A stretch of DNA of 64,000 nucleotides from Roseomonas nitratireducens (GCF_017813355.1 NZ_JAGIYZ010000010.1:62001-126000), one strand, 5' to 3'. Numbered from the stretch's first letter, positions 32,457-41,839 are shown. Notes: generated by a model from the sequence alone, not told the origin. Numbers and translations: made by a program.

Positions 32457-33530
32457 TCAGCCGCGGCGGGCCTTCGCCTCGCCTTCCAGCAGCGCGCGCT
32501 TGCGCGGCACGCCCCAGCGATAGCCGGTCAGGTCGCCATCCTTGGCCACGACGCGGTGGCAGGGCACGGCGAGCGACACCTTGTTCTGCGCGCAGGCCCG
32601 CGCGACCGCCCGCGTCGCCGCCGGCATGCCCATCTGCGCCGCGAGGCCGGAGTAGGTGCGCGTCTCCCCCAGCGGGATCTCGCGCAGCGCTTCCCACACC
32701 CGCCGCTGGAAGGCGGTACCCCGCAGGTCGAGCGGCAGGTCGAGCGCCGCCCTGGGTTCGGCGACATAGGCGACGACCTGGCGCAGCGCCTCGGCCAGTG
32801 CGTCGGGCGCCTGCTCGATGCGGGCCTGGGGGAAGCGCGCCATCACGTCGCCGGTCAGCGCCGCCTCGTCCTCCCCGAAGCCCAGGAAGCAGACGCCCTT
32901 CTCGGTGGCGCCGATCATCAGCGGGCCCAGCGCGGTGGCGGCGGTGGCGACGCGGATCACCTCCCCCGCCCCGCCGCGGCGCGCCGCACCCGGCGTCATG
33001 CCGAGCACCCGGCCTGGCGCCTCGTAGACACGGCTCTCGCTGCCGAAGCCCGCTTCGGCCACCGCATCGGCCACGCGCGCGCCGGATGCGAGTGCCGCCG
33101 ACAGCCGCCGCGCCCGCACGCTCTCGGCAAAGGAGCGCGGCGTGACCCCGGTGACGTCGCGGAACAGGCGGAGGAAGTGGTGCCGCGCATAGCCCGCGCG
33201 TTCCGCCAGCGCGGCGAGCGAGGGGATCGTCTCCGACGCCTCGATCATCGCGCAGGCGGCCTGGATGGCGGCGGCGTGGATGGCCGCGCGCTCCCCCTTC
33301 GGGTCGCAGCGCTTGCAGGCCCGGAAGCCAGCGGCCTCGGCCGCCGCGGCGTCGATGAAGAAGCGCGTGTTCCGCCGCAGCGGCGGACGCGACGGGCAGC
33401 CCGGCTTGCAGAACACCCCCTGGGTCGTGACGGCATAGAGGAACGGCCCGCAGGCCGGCGCGGCATCGCGCGCGAGCACGGCGGCGTAGCGGGCGTCATC
33501 GGCGTCGGTCATGGGCAGCGCGTCGGGCAT
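32457..33530 (-). CDS. ada: Bifunctional Ada regulator / O6-methylguanine-DNA methyltransferase
   Basis: Adaptive response protein of 357 residues. The N-terminal zinc/phosphotriester domain has Cys41, Cys45, Cys72 and Cys75 (GVFCKPGCPSR...CKRC), with Cys41 equivalent to the methyl-accepting Cys38 of E. coli. The AraC-type HTH (about 100-180, LAERAGYARHHFLRLFRDVTG) follows. The C-terminal methyltransferase has PCHRVV with acceptor Cys324 and GYRWG. All functional cysteines are intact. ATG 18 bases downstream is an alternative start. No neighbouring alkB or alkA was seen. Confidence 0.96.
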   Translation of the reverse strand: MPDALPMTDADDARYAAVLARDAAPACGPFLYAVTTQGVFCKPGCPSRPPLRRNTRFFIDAAAAEAAGFRACKRCDPKGERAAIHAAAIQAACAMIEASETIPSLAALAERAGYARHHFLRLFRDVTGVTPRSFAESVRARRLSAALASGARVADAVAEAGFGSESRVYEAPGRVLGMTPGAARRGGAGEVIRVATAATALGPLMIGATEKGVCFLGFGEDEAALTGDVMARFPQARIEQAPDALAEALRQVVAYVAEPRAALDLPLDLRGTAFQRRVWEALREIPLGETRTYSGLAAQMGMPAATRAVARACAQNKVSLAVPCHRVVAKDGDLTGYRWGVPRKRALLEGEAKARRG

Positions 33531-33587
33531 GGGGGGGTTGTCGCACCGCCGCGGCCGCGCGCGCCATCCGCGCGTTGCGCCGGCGCG

Positions 33588-35021
33588 TCAGGGCTGCGGC
33601 AGCGCCGCCGCCGTGCCGGCCACGTCCATCACCCCATGCCCGGTGCGCGACGCCCAGCCAGCCGACCCGTCCGGCTGCTTCGCCGCGTCGCGCAGCGCCT
33701 TGCGCAGCGCCTGCGGGGTCAGGTCCGTCGCGGTCCAGCGGGTGCGCAGCAGCGCCACCGCCCCGGCCGCGAGGCCCGTGGATGCCGAGGTGCCGGTGCT
33801 GCCGCCCCAGCCATCCCCGTCGTCGAACTGGCTCGGCGTGCACAGGTCCGGCTTCTCCTGCGCCATGCCCTGGATGCCAGGCCCCTGCCCGGCATAGCCG
33901 AGCCAGGTCCCGTCGCTGCGCACCGCGCCCACCGTCAGCACGAAGGGGAGCGCGTTGGCGCCGTTGATGCCGCGCCCCGGACCGGTGAACTCCGGATGGC
34001 AGCGCGGCGCGGGGCAGAAGGGCCCGCAATTGCCGGCGGCGAAGACGATGTCGGCATCCAGTGCGGCGATGCGCGCCAGCACCCGGGACACGGGATGCGT
34101 AGGGTCACTGGAGTACGGCTTGCCGGAGAATTCCTTCGTCGGATCGAACACGCCCCAGGCATTGCACAGCACGAAGCCGGCGCGCGGGCGCTGCGCCTGT
34201 TCCTCCCGCCGGCGCTGCCGCCGCAGCGTCACGCGGATCCCCCGCAGCGCCTCAAGCACGGAATGGAGGAACACCGGCAGGTCCACGATGCCATCGGGGA
34301 TGACCGGGCAGTCGAGCAGCCGCACGCGGTTCGCCGGCGCCAGTGCCCGCGCGTTGCGCGCGACCATCGCGCCATGCGGCGTCAACGGCTCCCCGGGATG
34401 GCGGCTGATGCTGGCCGGGTCGTTCGGATCGACCAGCACCTTCCAGCCGCGCATCTGGCCCTTGGGCGGCAGCATCTCCTCCGGCAGGCCGGTGTCGACC
34501 ATGGCGATCGTCACCGCCTCCCCGCCCGGCAGCGGCAGGCCGGCGAGGTCGCCAGGGGACGCCTTCATGGCGTGCAGCGCGGCAGCGCGGTCGCCGAACA
34601 GCGGATCGGCGGCCTCGCTCGGGCACCAATGGGTCCAGAGGCCATCGGCCGCGTAGGCCGCGACGGGCAGGTCCGCGCCGATCGTCGCCTCGGCGCCGAA
34701 GGCGAGCGGCACGCTGGCGACGAGTTCCTCCGCCGAGCGTTCCCCGCCCGTCATGCGCAGGCCGATCACGACATCCTGCGTCCATTCCTCGACATCGACA
34801 TCGTCATCCTCGGGCGGCGTCACGTTGGATGGCAGGGCGACGACCTCGAACTCGCTCGCCAGCCGCCGCTGGCCCTGGAGGCCGGCGCGCTCGAGCCCGT
34901 CGGCGAGCATCGACTTGAGCACATTGGCCACCGACTCCAGGCTCCAGGCCGCATAGGCCCGGCGCAGGTCCGGCGTGTTCTCCATCAGCAGCACGAGGCG
35001 CGGGCCGTCCTGGTCGCTCAT
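33588..35021 (-). CDS. S8 (subtilisin-like) serine peptidase without signal peptide
   Basis: A 477-residue protein with an apparently complete subtilase triad: Asp176 (IAMVDTG), His216 (TPHGAMVA) and Ser412 (GTSASTG), plus the oxyanion Asn331 (FAAGNCG). The 160 residues before the domain are acidic (EDDDVDVEEW) and may be a propeptide. There is no signal peptide, which is unusual for a subtilase, so it may act in the cytosol. It is divergent from the cyclase gene across 108 bases. Confidence 0.87.
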   Translation of the reverse strand: MSDQDGPRLVLLMENTPDLRRAYAAWSLESVANVLKSMLADGLERAGLQGQRRLASEFEVVALPSNVTPPEDDDVDVEEWTQDVVIGLRMTGGERSAEELVASVPLAFGAEATIGADLPVAAYAADGLWTHWCPSEAADPLFGDRAAALHAMKASPGDLAGLPLPGGEAVTIAMVDTGLPEEMLPPKGQMRGWKVLVDPNDPASISRHPGEPLTPHGAMVARNARALAPANRVRLLDCPVIPDGIVDLPVFLHSVLEALRGIRVTLRRQRRREEQAQRPRAGFVLCNAWGVFDPTKEFSGKPYSSDPTHPVSRVLARIAALDADIVFAAGNCGPFCPAPRCHPEFTGPGRGINGANALPFVLTVGAVRSDGTWLGYAGQGPGIQGMAQEKPDLCTPSQFDDGDGWGGSTGTSASTGLAAGAVALLRTRWTATDLTPQALRKALRDAAKQPDGSAGWASRTGHGVMDVAGTAAALPQP

Positions 35022-35129
35022 GTGCCATCCTCCTTCGCCGCCGTGACTCTAGCCGGCGGGGCGGTCGCACGGCCATCATGACGTGCGGCCGGCCATGCCC
35101 CGGCCGGCACGCGAGGAACCCGAGCGCAG

Positions 35130-36920
35130 ATGAGCGTCGTCGCGGACCAGCCCAGCAGCCCCGCCACCGCCGGCCGGCGGCGCGCCGCGATCGTCTTCGC
35201 CGACGTGGTCGGCTACTCGACGCTGATGGCCGCCGACGAGGCCGCGACCTACACCCGCTGGATGGCCCTGCTGCGCGGCCTGATCGAACCCGAGACGGCG
35301 CGCCAGGGCGGGCGGATCGTCGACCTCGCCGGCGACGGCGTGCTGGTGGAATTCCCCGCCGTCGCCCCCGCCCTCGCCTGGGCGCGCGCCGTCCAGCGCG
35401 GCGCCCGCGCCGCACTCGACGATCCGGCGGGGCGGGACGCGGTGCCGATCGCGCTGCGCATCGGCCTGCATGAGGGGGAGGTCTTCGACACCGGCGCGCG
35501 CATATTCGGCGACGCCGTCAACTTCGCCGCGCGGCTGCAATCCCACGCCGCACCCGGGGGCATCGTCGTCTCCGACCGCGCGCGCGCGGCGCTTGGCGAC
35601 GCGACGGGGGAGGAATGGCGCGACCTCGGCCTCGTGGAACTCAAGGGGTTCGAGCGGCGCGCGCGGCTCTTCGCCATCGAGACCGACGCGGTCGCCTTCA
35701 GCGCGCCGCTCCAGCCGCAGGGCGGGCTGCCCTCGATCGCGGTGCTGCCCTTCCTCGACCAGGGCAGCGATCCCGACCAGGCCTATTTCGGGGAGGGCAT
35801 GGCCGAGGACATCGCGCTGTCGCTCGCCGGGCTGCACGAATTGTTCGTCGTCTCCACCGCCTCCTCCGCCCTGTTCCGCGGAAGGCTGCCGGACCCGCGA
35901 GAGGCCGGGCGCGCCTTCGGCGTCGGCTATGCGCTGCTCGGGCGGATCGGCCGGGCGGGCGATGCGATCTCGGTCTCCCTGCAGCTGTGCGACGCGCGCA
36001 GCGGCGCGACGCTCTGGGCGGAACGGATGCGCGTGCCCGCGGGCGGCCTGTTCGAGATGCAGGAGCAGGTGGTGCGGCAAGTGGTCGCCGGCCTCGCCCC
36101 GCAGGTGCGCACGGCGGAACTGCAGCGCGCCATGCGCAAGCGGCCGGACAGCCAGACCGCCTATGACCGCATGCTGCGCGCGCTGCACGTGATGTCGAGC
36201 GCCGACCGCGACACCTTCGAGACGGCGCGCGCGCACCTCGCCGCCGCGATGGCGGAGGAACCCGGCTTCGCCCTGCCCTTCGCCTGGGCCGGGCGCTGGC
36301 ACAGCGTGCGCATCGGCCGCGGCTGGTCCCCCGATGCGGAGGAGGATGCGGCGCGCGCGCTCGACCTCGCGCGCCAGGCCCATGCGCTCGACCCGGCGAA
36401 CGCGCTGGCGCTGGCGACGCTCGGCCACCTCACCTCGATCCTGCAGCGCGACAGCGAGACCGCCTGGGGGTATTTCGAGGAAGCGCTCGCGGCCTGCCCG
36501 AACCATGCGCTGGCCTGGACGCTGTCCTCCGCCACGCTGAGCTACCTCGGCCGCGGCGCGGCGGCGGTGCGGCACGCGGAACAGGGGCTGCGGCTGTCGC
36601 CGCGCGACCCGATGCGCTACGCGCAGTACATGTTCCTCGCCATCGCCCATTACGCGCGCGGCAGCCATGAGGAAGCGGTGCGCTGGATCCGGCGCTCGGC
36701 GGCGGAGAACCCGCTGCACGGGGCGACGCTGCAGGTGCTGGCCGCCGCGCTGGCCGCCTGCGGCCGGGCGGAGGAAGCACGCGAGGTCGGTGCGCGATTC
36801 ATGGCGCTGCGCCCCTCCTTCTCGCTCGACGCCTATGCGCGCAAACGGATACCGTTCCAGACGCCGGCGCTGCGCGAAGGCTTCCTCGCCCATCTGCGCC
36901 TGGCCGGCATCCCCGACTGA
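35130..36920 (+). CDS. Class III adenylate/guanylate cyclase with TolB-like and TPR regions
   Basis: A 596-residue soluble protein. The N-terminal class III cyclase domain has IVFADVVGYS with metal Asp25, AGDGVLVEF with Asp69, LRIGLHEGEV and GDAVNFAARLQS. A linker leads to a TolB-like segment (PSIAVLPFLDQGSDPDQAYFGEGMAEDI), then C-terminal TPRs (for example LDPANALALATLGHL and LRLSPRDPMRYAQYMFLAIAHYARG). This cyclase-TolB-TPR arrangement is common in rhizobia and relatives. Whether it makes cAMP or cGMP is not decided by sequence. A Crp/Fnr gene lies 1.2 kb downstream. Confidence 0.92.
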   Translation: MSVVADQPSSPATAGRRRAAIVFADVVGYSTLMAADEAATYTRWMALLRGLIEPETARQGGRIVDLAGDGVLVEFPAVAPALAWARAVQRGARAALDDPAGRDAVPIALRIGLHEGEVFDTGARIFGDAVNFAARLQSHAAPGGIVVSDRARAALGDATGEEWRDLGLVELKGFERRARLFAIETDAVAFSAPLQPQGGLPSIAVLPFLDQGSDPDQAYFGEGMAEDIALSLAGLHELFVVSTASSALFRGRLPDPREAGRAFGVGYALLGRIGRAGDAISVSLQLCDARSGATLWAERMRVPAGGLFEMQEQVVRQVVAGLAPQVRTAELQRAMRKRPDSQTAYDRMLRALHVMSSADRDTFETARAHLAAAMAEEPGFALPFAWAGRWHSVRIGRGWSPDAEEDAARALDLARQAHALDPANALALATLGHLTSILQRDSETAWGYFEEALAACPNHALAWTLSSATLSYLGRGAAAVRHAEQGLRLSPRDPMRYAQYMFLAIAHYARGSHEEAVRWIRRSAAENPLHGATLQVLAAALAACGRAEEAREVGARFMALRPSFSLDAYARKRIPFQTPALREGFLAHLRLAGIPD

Positions 36921-36964
36921 CAGCGCCGCGCGGTGCGCGGCACGGCAAGGAGGAGGCACAGCCC

Positions 36965-38053
36965 ATGGCCCAGGGTCCGGCGATCGGTCCGATGGATGGC
37001 GTCGACGGCGTGGACGGCGTCGACGGGGTGGAAGGTCTCGACCTGCTCGGCGGGCGGGGCGGCGGCGGCGTGTTCCGCCCGGTCGGCCTCGCCCCCGAAT
37101 TCGTGCGGCGGACCAAGGGCAACAACCAGCAGGAACAGGAATACCGCAGCCATCGCTGGCCGCCGAGCTTCAAGAACGCGGCCTGGCCGCCGGCGCAGCC
37201 TCAGAACCCGGACGACTGGCCGATCGCGCCGGAGGCGGTGGCGCCGCGGCTGGCGGATTTCTCGCCCTCCAACGCCTCGCTGCTGATCCTCGGCGAATTC
37301 GTCCAGGTGCAGCTGAAGAGCGGCCCGGCGGTCGTCGCCTGGAACGGCCTGATGCGCAAGGCGGCCAAGAACGTGCCGGCCACCGCGCAGAACGACGACA
37401 TGGCGAAGGACATCGCCGACCAGGGCGGGCTCAAGGCGGAACTCGCCGAGCTGCGGCAACTCGCGCAGTTCCGCGCCGGCGTGATGGGCGAGGCGCTGGC
37501 CCAGCGCAACGGCATCATCGGCTACTACCGCGGCCTGCTGCACTTCTCCGTCGCGACGCACCCGCACACCTACTACCTGTGTGCGGCGGCGCTGCGCGTC
37601 GGCCAGTTCCTCTGCATGCACTACAAGGGCGTGTTCAACCGGCCGCGCCCGATGCGGCTCGACCCCAGCATCATGTCGCCGATCGACCCGCCCGCGCATT
37701 CCGCCTATCCGAGCGGCCATTCCATCCAGTCCTTCCTGATCGCGCGCTGCCTGGAACAGGTGGTGCCGCCGACGGTCGGCAGCGGGCTGACGGACAAGCA
37801 GAGCCCCTATTGGCGGCTCGCCGAGCGCATCGCGAAGCTGCGGGAGGTGCTCGGCGTGCATTACCCGAGCGACACGGTCGCCGGCCGCCGCGTGGCCGAG
37901 GCCGCCTTCCCGCTGCTGATGGCCTGCCCGCGCATCGCCGGCGGCGCGCTGCCGGCGGACACCGCGACGGACGAGGTGCTGCAGAAGGTGCCGCAGCTTG
38001 CCGACCATGCGACGGGCTGGCTCTCCCGTGCGCGCGCGGAATGGCGCGGCTGA
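36965..38053 (+). CDS. PAP2 / vanadium-haloperoxidase-like phosphatase
   Basis: A 362-residue protein with the three PAP2 motifs in order: KGVFNRPRP (KX6RP), YPSGHS, and REVLGVHYPSDTVAG (RX5HX3D). This acid-phosphatase/haloperoxidase site binds phosphate or vanadate. No signal peptide and few hydrophobic helices, so it is more like soluble vanadium-dependent haloperoxidases than membrane lipid phosphatases. The N-terminus has an odd G-V-D repeat (residues 11-24). It is 44 bases downstream of the cyclase gene. Confidence 0.88.
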   Translation: MAQGPAIGPMDGVDGVDGVDGVEGLDLLGGRGGGGVFRPVGLAPEFVRRTKGNNQQEQEYRSHRWPPSFKNAAWPPAQPQNPDDWPIAPEAVAPRLADFSPSNASLLILGEFVQVQLKSGPAVVAWNGLMRKAAKNVPATAQNDDMAKDIADQGGLKAELAELRQLAQFRAGVMGEALAQRNGIIGYYRGLLHFSVATHPHTYYLCAAALRVGQFLCMHYKGVFNRPRPMRLDPSIMSPIDPPAHSAYPSGHSIQSFLIARCLEQVVPPTVGSGLTDKQSPYWRLAERIAKLREVLGVHYPSDTVAGRRVAEAAFPLLMACPRIAGGALPADTATDEVLQKVPQLADHATGWLSRARAEWRG

Positions 38054-38146
38054 CGCGCCGCGCTTCGAACCGCGCACCGTGGCGTGACGATTGAACCGCG
38101 CGGCGCCGCGGCGCAGGATCGGCCGACGGCGCCGGAGGCACCGGAG

Positions 38147-38917
38147 ATGACCGCGGAAAAAGGCAGCGTCGGCGACACGGCGGCGCCCGAGCGGGAGATG
38201 TCCCGCCTCGACCGGTTGCGTCGCCTGCCCATCCTGCGCGAGGCGGGCGAGGCCGCGCTCACCCGCGCCGCCGAGGCCGCGTCCTGGCGCAGCTATGGCC
38301 CCGGCGGGCTCATCCTCGACCTCGACGACGCGACGGGCGATGTCTGGTTCGTGCTGGAAGGGACGGTTCGCATCCAGGTGCGCACGCCTTCGGGGCGCGA
38401 GCTGATCCTGACCGACATCCAGGCGGGCGGCTTCTTCGGGGAGATCGCGGCGGTCGACGGCGCGCCGCGCACGGCGGGGGCGACGGCGCTGACGCGCGCG
38501 CGGCTCTGCGCCGTGCCCGCCGCCGCCTTCATGGACGCCGCCTGCAGCACGCCCGCGGCCTGCCGCGCGCTGCTGCGCCACGTGACGGAGATCCTGCGCC
38601 GCCAGGCCAAGCGGCTGCTGGAGCGTGAGGCGCTGCCGGTGCGCCTGCGCGTGCATGCGGAACTGCTGCGCCTGTCGCGCCCGCGGATCGGCCGCGACGG
38701 CGCGCAGGATGGCGAGCAGCGCATCGTGACGCCGCCGCCGCGCCAGCACATCCTCGCCGCGCGCATCGGCACGCGGCGGGAGGCTGTGTCGCGCGAATTC
38801 GCGGAATTGATGCGGCAGGGGATCATCGCGCGGGAACGCGGCGGGATCGTCATCCTCCAGCCCGAGGCGCTGCGCCGGTCGCTGGAGGCGGAGCTCGAGG
38901 CCGAGACGGATCTCTGA
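38147..38917 (+). CDS. Crp/Fnr family transcriptional regulator
   Basis: A 256-residue regulator with an N-terminal cyclic-nucleotide-binding fold (GGLILDLDDATGDVWFVLEGTVRIQVRTPSGRELILTD split over several strands, then GGFFGEIAAVDGAPRTAGATAL) and a C-terminal winged helix (RQHILAARIGTRREAVSREFAELMRQGII). The FFGEIA...RTA pocket resembles cAMP-binding members. There are no Fnr-type cysteines. ATG at 38147 has GGAGG nine bases upstream; a GTG at 38084 would add 21 residues. Near a class III cyclase. Confidence 0.92.
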   Translation: MTAEKGSVGDTAAPEREMSRLDRLRRLPILREAGEAALTRAAEAASWRSYGPGGLILDLDDATGDVWFVLEGTVRIQVRTPSGRELILTDIQAGGFFGEIAAVDGAPRTAGATALTRARLCAVPAAAFMDAACSTPAACRALLRHVTEILRRQAKRLLEREALPVRLRVHAELLRLSRPRIGRDGAQDGEQRIVTPPPRQHILAARIGTRREAVSREFAELMRQGIIARERGGIVILQPEALRRSLEAELEAETDL

Positions 38918-38993
38918 CGGCCGCCGTGATCCTTCGCGTGGGCGGCGTATGGCGAAGCGCCCGGCCGCTCGCGCGGCCGGGCGCCCCTTCAGG

Positions 38994-39350
38994 CTAGTCG
39001 CCGTTCACCCACGGCCCGGTCGGGACGCGCGGGGGGAGCCAGGCGGCGCCGGTCCCCATGCTCAGCGGCACCATGGCGAAGGTGCCGGGCGGGTAGGCGG
39101 CGTCGGCCGCGACATAGGTCACCTCGAGGCCGTCGCCGGTCGCCGTCACGATCGCGACCAGTGGTCCCTTCGCTTCCGGCGCCGCGGCGAAGGCGCTGCG
39201 GGCGCGCGGGTCGCGGGGGGCGACGTAGACGATCTCGGCGCCCTCCCCGCCGCCGGTGAAGATGGCGACGCGGTCCTGCGCGAGGGCCGGCGTGCCGAGG
39301 ATCGCGCTCGCGAGAAGGGCGGAGCGCACCGCCGTGTACCGCATGGTCAT
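38994..39350 (-). CDS. Small secreted protein, unknown function
   Basis: Not recognised. The ATG at 39350 (AAGGGAG eight bases upstream) gives 118 residues starting with a Sec signal peptide (MTMRYTAVRSALLASAILG, cleavage after PALA). The mature part is strand-rich with VAIFTGGGEGAEIVYVAP and LVAIVTATGDGLEVTYVA, which look like two copies of a short beta unit. No cysteines, no membrane anchor. Probably periplasmic. Confidence 0.75.
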   Translation of the reverse strand: MTMRYTAVRSALLASAILGTPALAQDRVAIFTGGGEGAEIVYVAPRDPRARSAFAAAPEAKGPLVAIVTATGDGLEVTYVAADAAYPPGTFAMVPLSMGTGAAWLPPRVPTGPWVNGD

Positions 39351-39508
39351 TGGGGTTCTCCCTTGCCTCGCTCGACGTCCATTCGCCGATGCGATGAAGG
39401 GACCTTGCGCCGATGCGCGCGGCACTTCGGTGTGAACGCGCACGTTTTCGGGCGCATCGCGTCGCGCGGCGCGATGCCGCGTGCGGAAACCCACGAAACG
39501 CCCGTGAT

Positions 39509-40078
39509 TCAGGTCGCGTCGCCCTCGACCTTGCGGCGCAGTTCGCGCAGCCTCTGCTGGCCGCCGCGCAGGCGCGGATGCAGCGCGAGCGCCGCTTCCA
39601 TGCTGCGCAGCGCGGCGCGCGGATCGCCGCGTTCCTCCTGCAGCATCGACAGCGTCAGCAGGGCGCCGAAGTGGCGCGGCTCGATGCGCAGCGCTTCCTG
39701 CAGGTCGCGCGCCGCGGCGGCCGGGTCGCCGAGCGCCGCATAGGCCTGGGCGCGCTGGTGCCAGGGTTCCGCCGCCTGCGGGGAGAGCACGATGGCGGCG
39801 TCGAAATCCTCGAGCGCCTCGTCATGCGTGCGCGCGGCGAGGTTGCGCGCGCCGCGGCGCAGCAGCAGCAGCGCGGCCGGCGATGCCTGCTCCGCCCAGA
39901 GCGTGCGGATGCGCCCTTCCATCATGGTCGCGACGGCGTCGTCGGGGGCGGCCTTCAGTCCCTCGAACAGGCTGTCGAGTTCGGCGCGGCGCGAATCCTC
40001 GGCGCGGTTCGGCGCGCGTTGCTGTGCGACTGCGGGCACCGCGGCGAGAAGCGTCAGGAGCAGGAGGGCGAGGCGCAT
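39509..40078 (-). CDS. Secreted TPR protein
   Basis: A 189-residue protein from ATG at 40078 with a signal peptide (MRLALLLLTLLAAVPAVAQ). At least two or three TPR units follow (ALEDFDAAIVLSPQAAEPWHQRAQAYAALG split across repeats, AARDLQEALRIEPRHFGALLTL, ALRSMEAALALHPRL). TPRs mediate protein contacts; the partner is unknown. The 158-base gap to the next secreted gene holds nothing clear. Confidence 0.85.
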   Translation of the reverse strand: MRLALLLLTLLAAVPAVAQQRAPNRAEDSRRAELDSLFEGLKAAPDDAVATMMEGRIRTLWAEQASPAALLLLRRGARNLAARTHDEALEDFDAAIVLSPQAAEPWHQRAQAYAALGDPAAAARDLQEALRIEPRHFGALLTLSMLQEERGDPRAALRSMEAALALHPRLRGGQQRLRELRRKVEGDAT

Positions 40079-40117
40079 GGGCGGATGGTCATCCCGGGCG
40101 GGAGGTCGGGGCAAGCC

Positions 40118-40417
40118 TCATGTAAGGCTCATCACCGCCATGCCCAGGACCGCGGCGGCCCGCGCCGGCCCGGCCCAGCGCGGATCGGCGTCCGGCCGCC
40201 CGGCCGCGCGCCAGATCCCGACCGTGGCGAGCAGGTTGTAGGGCAGCGGCACCGCATGGCCGAGGATGAAGCCGGCGAGGCTGCGCTCGGCCATGTGCAG
40301 CCAGAGCGCGCCCATGCCGCACCAGAGGTTCAGCGCGATGCCGCCCAGCACGCCCCAGCGCCAGAAGGATTCCCCGAGCGGGACCTCGCCGCGCCAGAAC
40401 CGGGCGACCGCCCGCAC
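40118..40417 (-). CDS. Small inner-membrane protein, unknown function
   Basis: A 99-residue protein starting with GTG, directly abutting the stop of glcF. It begins with a short amphipathic FWRGEVPLGESFWRWGVLGG, followed by three hydrophobic segments (GGIALNLWCGMGALWLHMA, LAGFILGHAVPLPYNLLATV, AAAVLGMAVMSL). Similar small membrane proteins beginning with a FWRGE-type motif occur in proteobacteria, but no function is known to me. Likely co-transcribed with glcF. Confidence 0.65.
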   Translation of the reverse strand: MRAVARFWRGEVPLGESFWRWGVLGGIALNLWCGMGALWLHMAERSLAGFILGHAVPLPYNLLATVGIWRAAGRPDADPRWAGPARAAAVLGMAVMSLT

Positions 40418-41734
40418 TCAGCCCGCCGCGCGGGCGCGCGCGACCGCGTCCGGTTCCGGCCCGCCCGCCATCCAGTCGAGCAGTTCGACCGTGTGCACCG
40501 CAGGGATCGCGCCGTCGCCGAGTTGCGTCAGGCAGCCGATATTGCCCGAGGCGATCAGCGCCGCACCGGTGCGCGCGATGTTGCCCTGCTTGCGCGCCTT
40601 GAGCTGGCCCGCGATTTCCGGCTGCAGCAGGTTGTAGGTGCCGGCGGACCCGCAGCAGATGTGGCCTTCCGCCGGTTCCTTCACCGCGAAGCCGGCGGCC
40701 TTGAGCAGCGCCTTGGGCTCGTTCGTGATCTTCTGCCCGTGCTGGAGCGAGCAGGCCGCGTGGTAGGCGACCGTCAGGCCGGGTGCGGCGCGCGTGGGCG
40801 CGTAGCCGAAGCGGGCCAGCACCTCGCTGATGTCGGCGGCGAGCGAGGCGACCTTGGCGGCGCGCGCCGCGTCCGGCTCCAGCCGGAACGTATGGCCGTA
40901 ATCCTTGAGCGTGGTGCCGCAGCCGGAGGCGTTGACGACGATCGCGTCCAGCCCCTCGCCCTCGATCTCCGCGCTCCAGGCCTCGATATTGGCGCGCGCG
41001 AGGCGCATCGCCGGGTCGTGGTGGCCCATGTGGTGGTCGAGCGCGCCGCAGCAGCCCTGGCCCTTCGTGACCACCACCTCGATGCCCATGCGCGTCAGCA
41101 GGCGGATCGTCGCCTCGTTGATCGACGGCGCGAGCACCTGCTGCGCGCAGCCCGTCAGCAGCCCGACGCGCGCGCGGCGCGGGCCCTCGGCGCGATGGAC
41201 CTGCGGGCGCTCGACCGGCGACGGGGATGGCACGGTCGCTGGCGCCATCCGCAGCATCGCGCGCAGCCGCTGCGCGGTCATCGAACCGCCCGGCACCAGC
41301 CCCGCGAAGGGCCGCGCGAACCAGGCGCCGACCAGCGCGAGGCGGAAGCGGAAGGGATGCGGCAGCACGAAGGACAGCACCCGCCGCAGCGCCCGTTCCG
41401 GCCAGGGGCGGCGATAGGTCTCCTCGATATAGGCGCGCGCATGGTCGACCAGGTGCATGTAGTGCACGCCCGAGGGGCAGGTCGTCATGCAGGACAGGCA
41501 GGACAGGCAGCGGTCAACGTGGCGGACCACTTCCTCGGTCGCCGGGCGGCCGGATTCCAGCATGTCCTTGATCAGGTAGATCCGCCCGCGCGGGGAATCG
41601 AGCTCGTCGCCCAGCAGCAGGAAGGTCGGGCAGGTCGCCGTGCACATGCCGCAATGGACGCAGGTGCGCAGGATGCGGTTGCTCTCCGCGGTGTCCGGGT
41701 CGGCGAGCTGGGCGTCGGTGAAGGCGGTCTGCAT
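40418..41734 (-). CDS. glcF: Glycolate oxidase iron-sulfur subunit
   Basis: A 438-residue protein with two N-terminal 4Fe-4S motifs (CVHCGMCTATCP and CLSCLSCMTTCPSG) and two CCG-type domains (GCCGALDHHMGHH, CCGSAGTYNLLQPE, and HAACSLQHGQK). GlcF passes electrons from the GlcD/GlcE flavoprotein to quinone. ATG at 41734 gives the family start. GlcD and GlcE genes are not adjacent, since the upstream neighbour is divergent. The same family also includes LutA-like proteins, but length and two 2x4Fe-4S motifs favour GlcF. Confidence 0.92.
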   Translation of the reverse strand: MQTAFTDAQLADPDTAESNRILRTCVHCGMCTATCPTFLLLGDELDSPRGRIYLIKDMLESGRPATEEVVRHVDRCLSCLSCMTTCPSGVHYMHLVDHARAYIEETYRRPWPERALRRVLSFVLPHPFRFRLALVGAWFARPFAGLVPGGSMTAQRLRAMLRMAPATVPSPSPVERPQVHRAEGPRRARVGLLTGCAQQVLAPSINEATIRLLTRMGIEVVVTKGQGCCGALDHHMGHHDPAMRLARANIEAWSAEIEGEGLDAIVVNASGCGTTLKDYGHTFRLEPDAARAAKVASLAADISEVLARFGYAPTRAAPGLTVAYHAACSLQHGQKITNEPKALLKAAGFAVKEPAEGHICCGSAGTYNLLQPEIAGQLKARKQGNIARTGAALIASGNIGCLTQLGDGAIPAVHTVELLDWMAGGPEPDAVARARAAG

Positions 41735-41839
41735 GGCCGCCTTTTCTAGGCGAGGCCGGCGCGCCCCGCCAGCGCCGCCGCGTGGACGCGCCGGCGGCGC
41801 CCCGCCTATGCTTCCCTTGGGGGAGAGGGGAAAGCCGAG

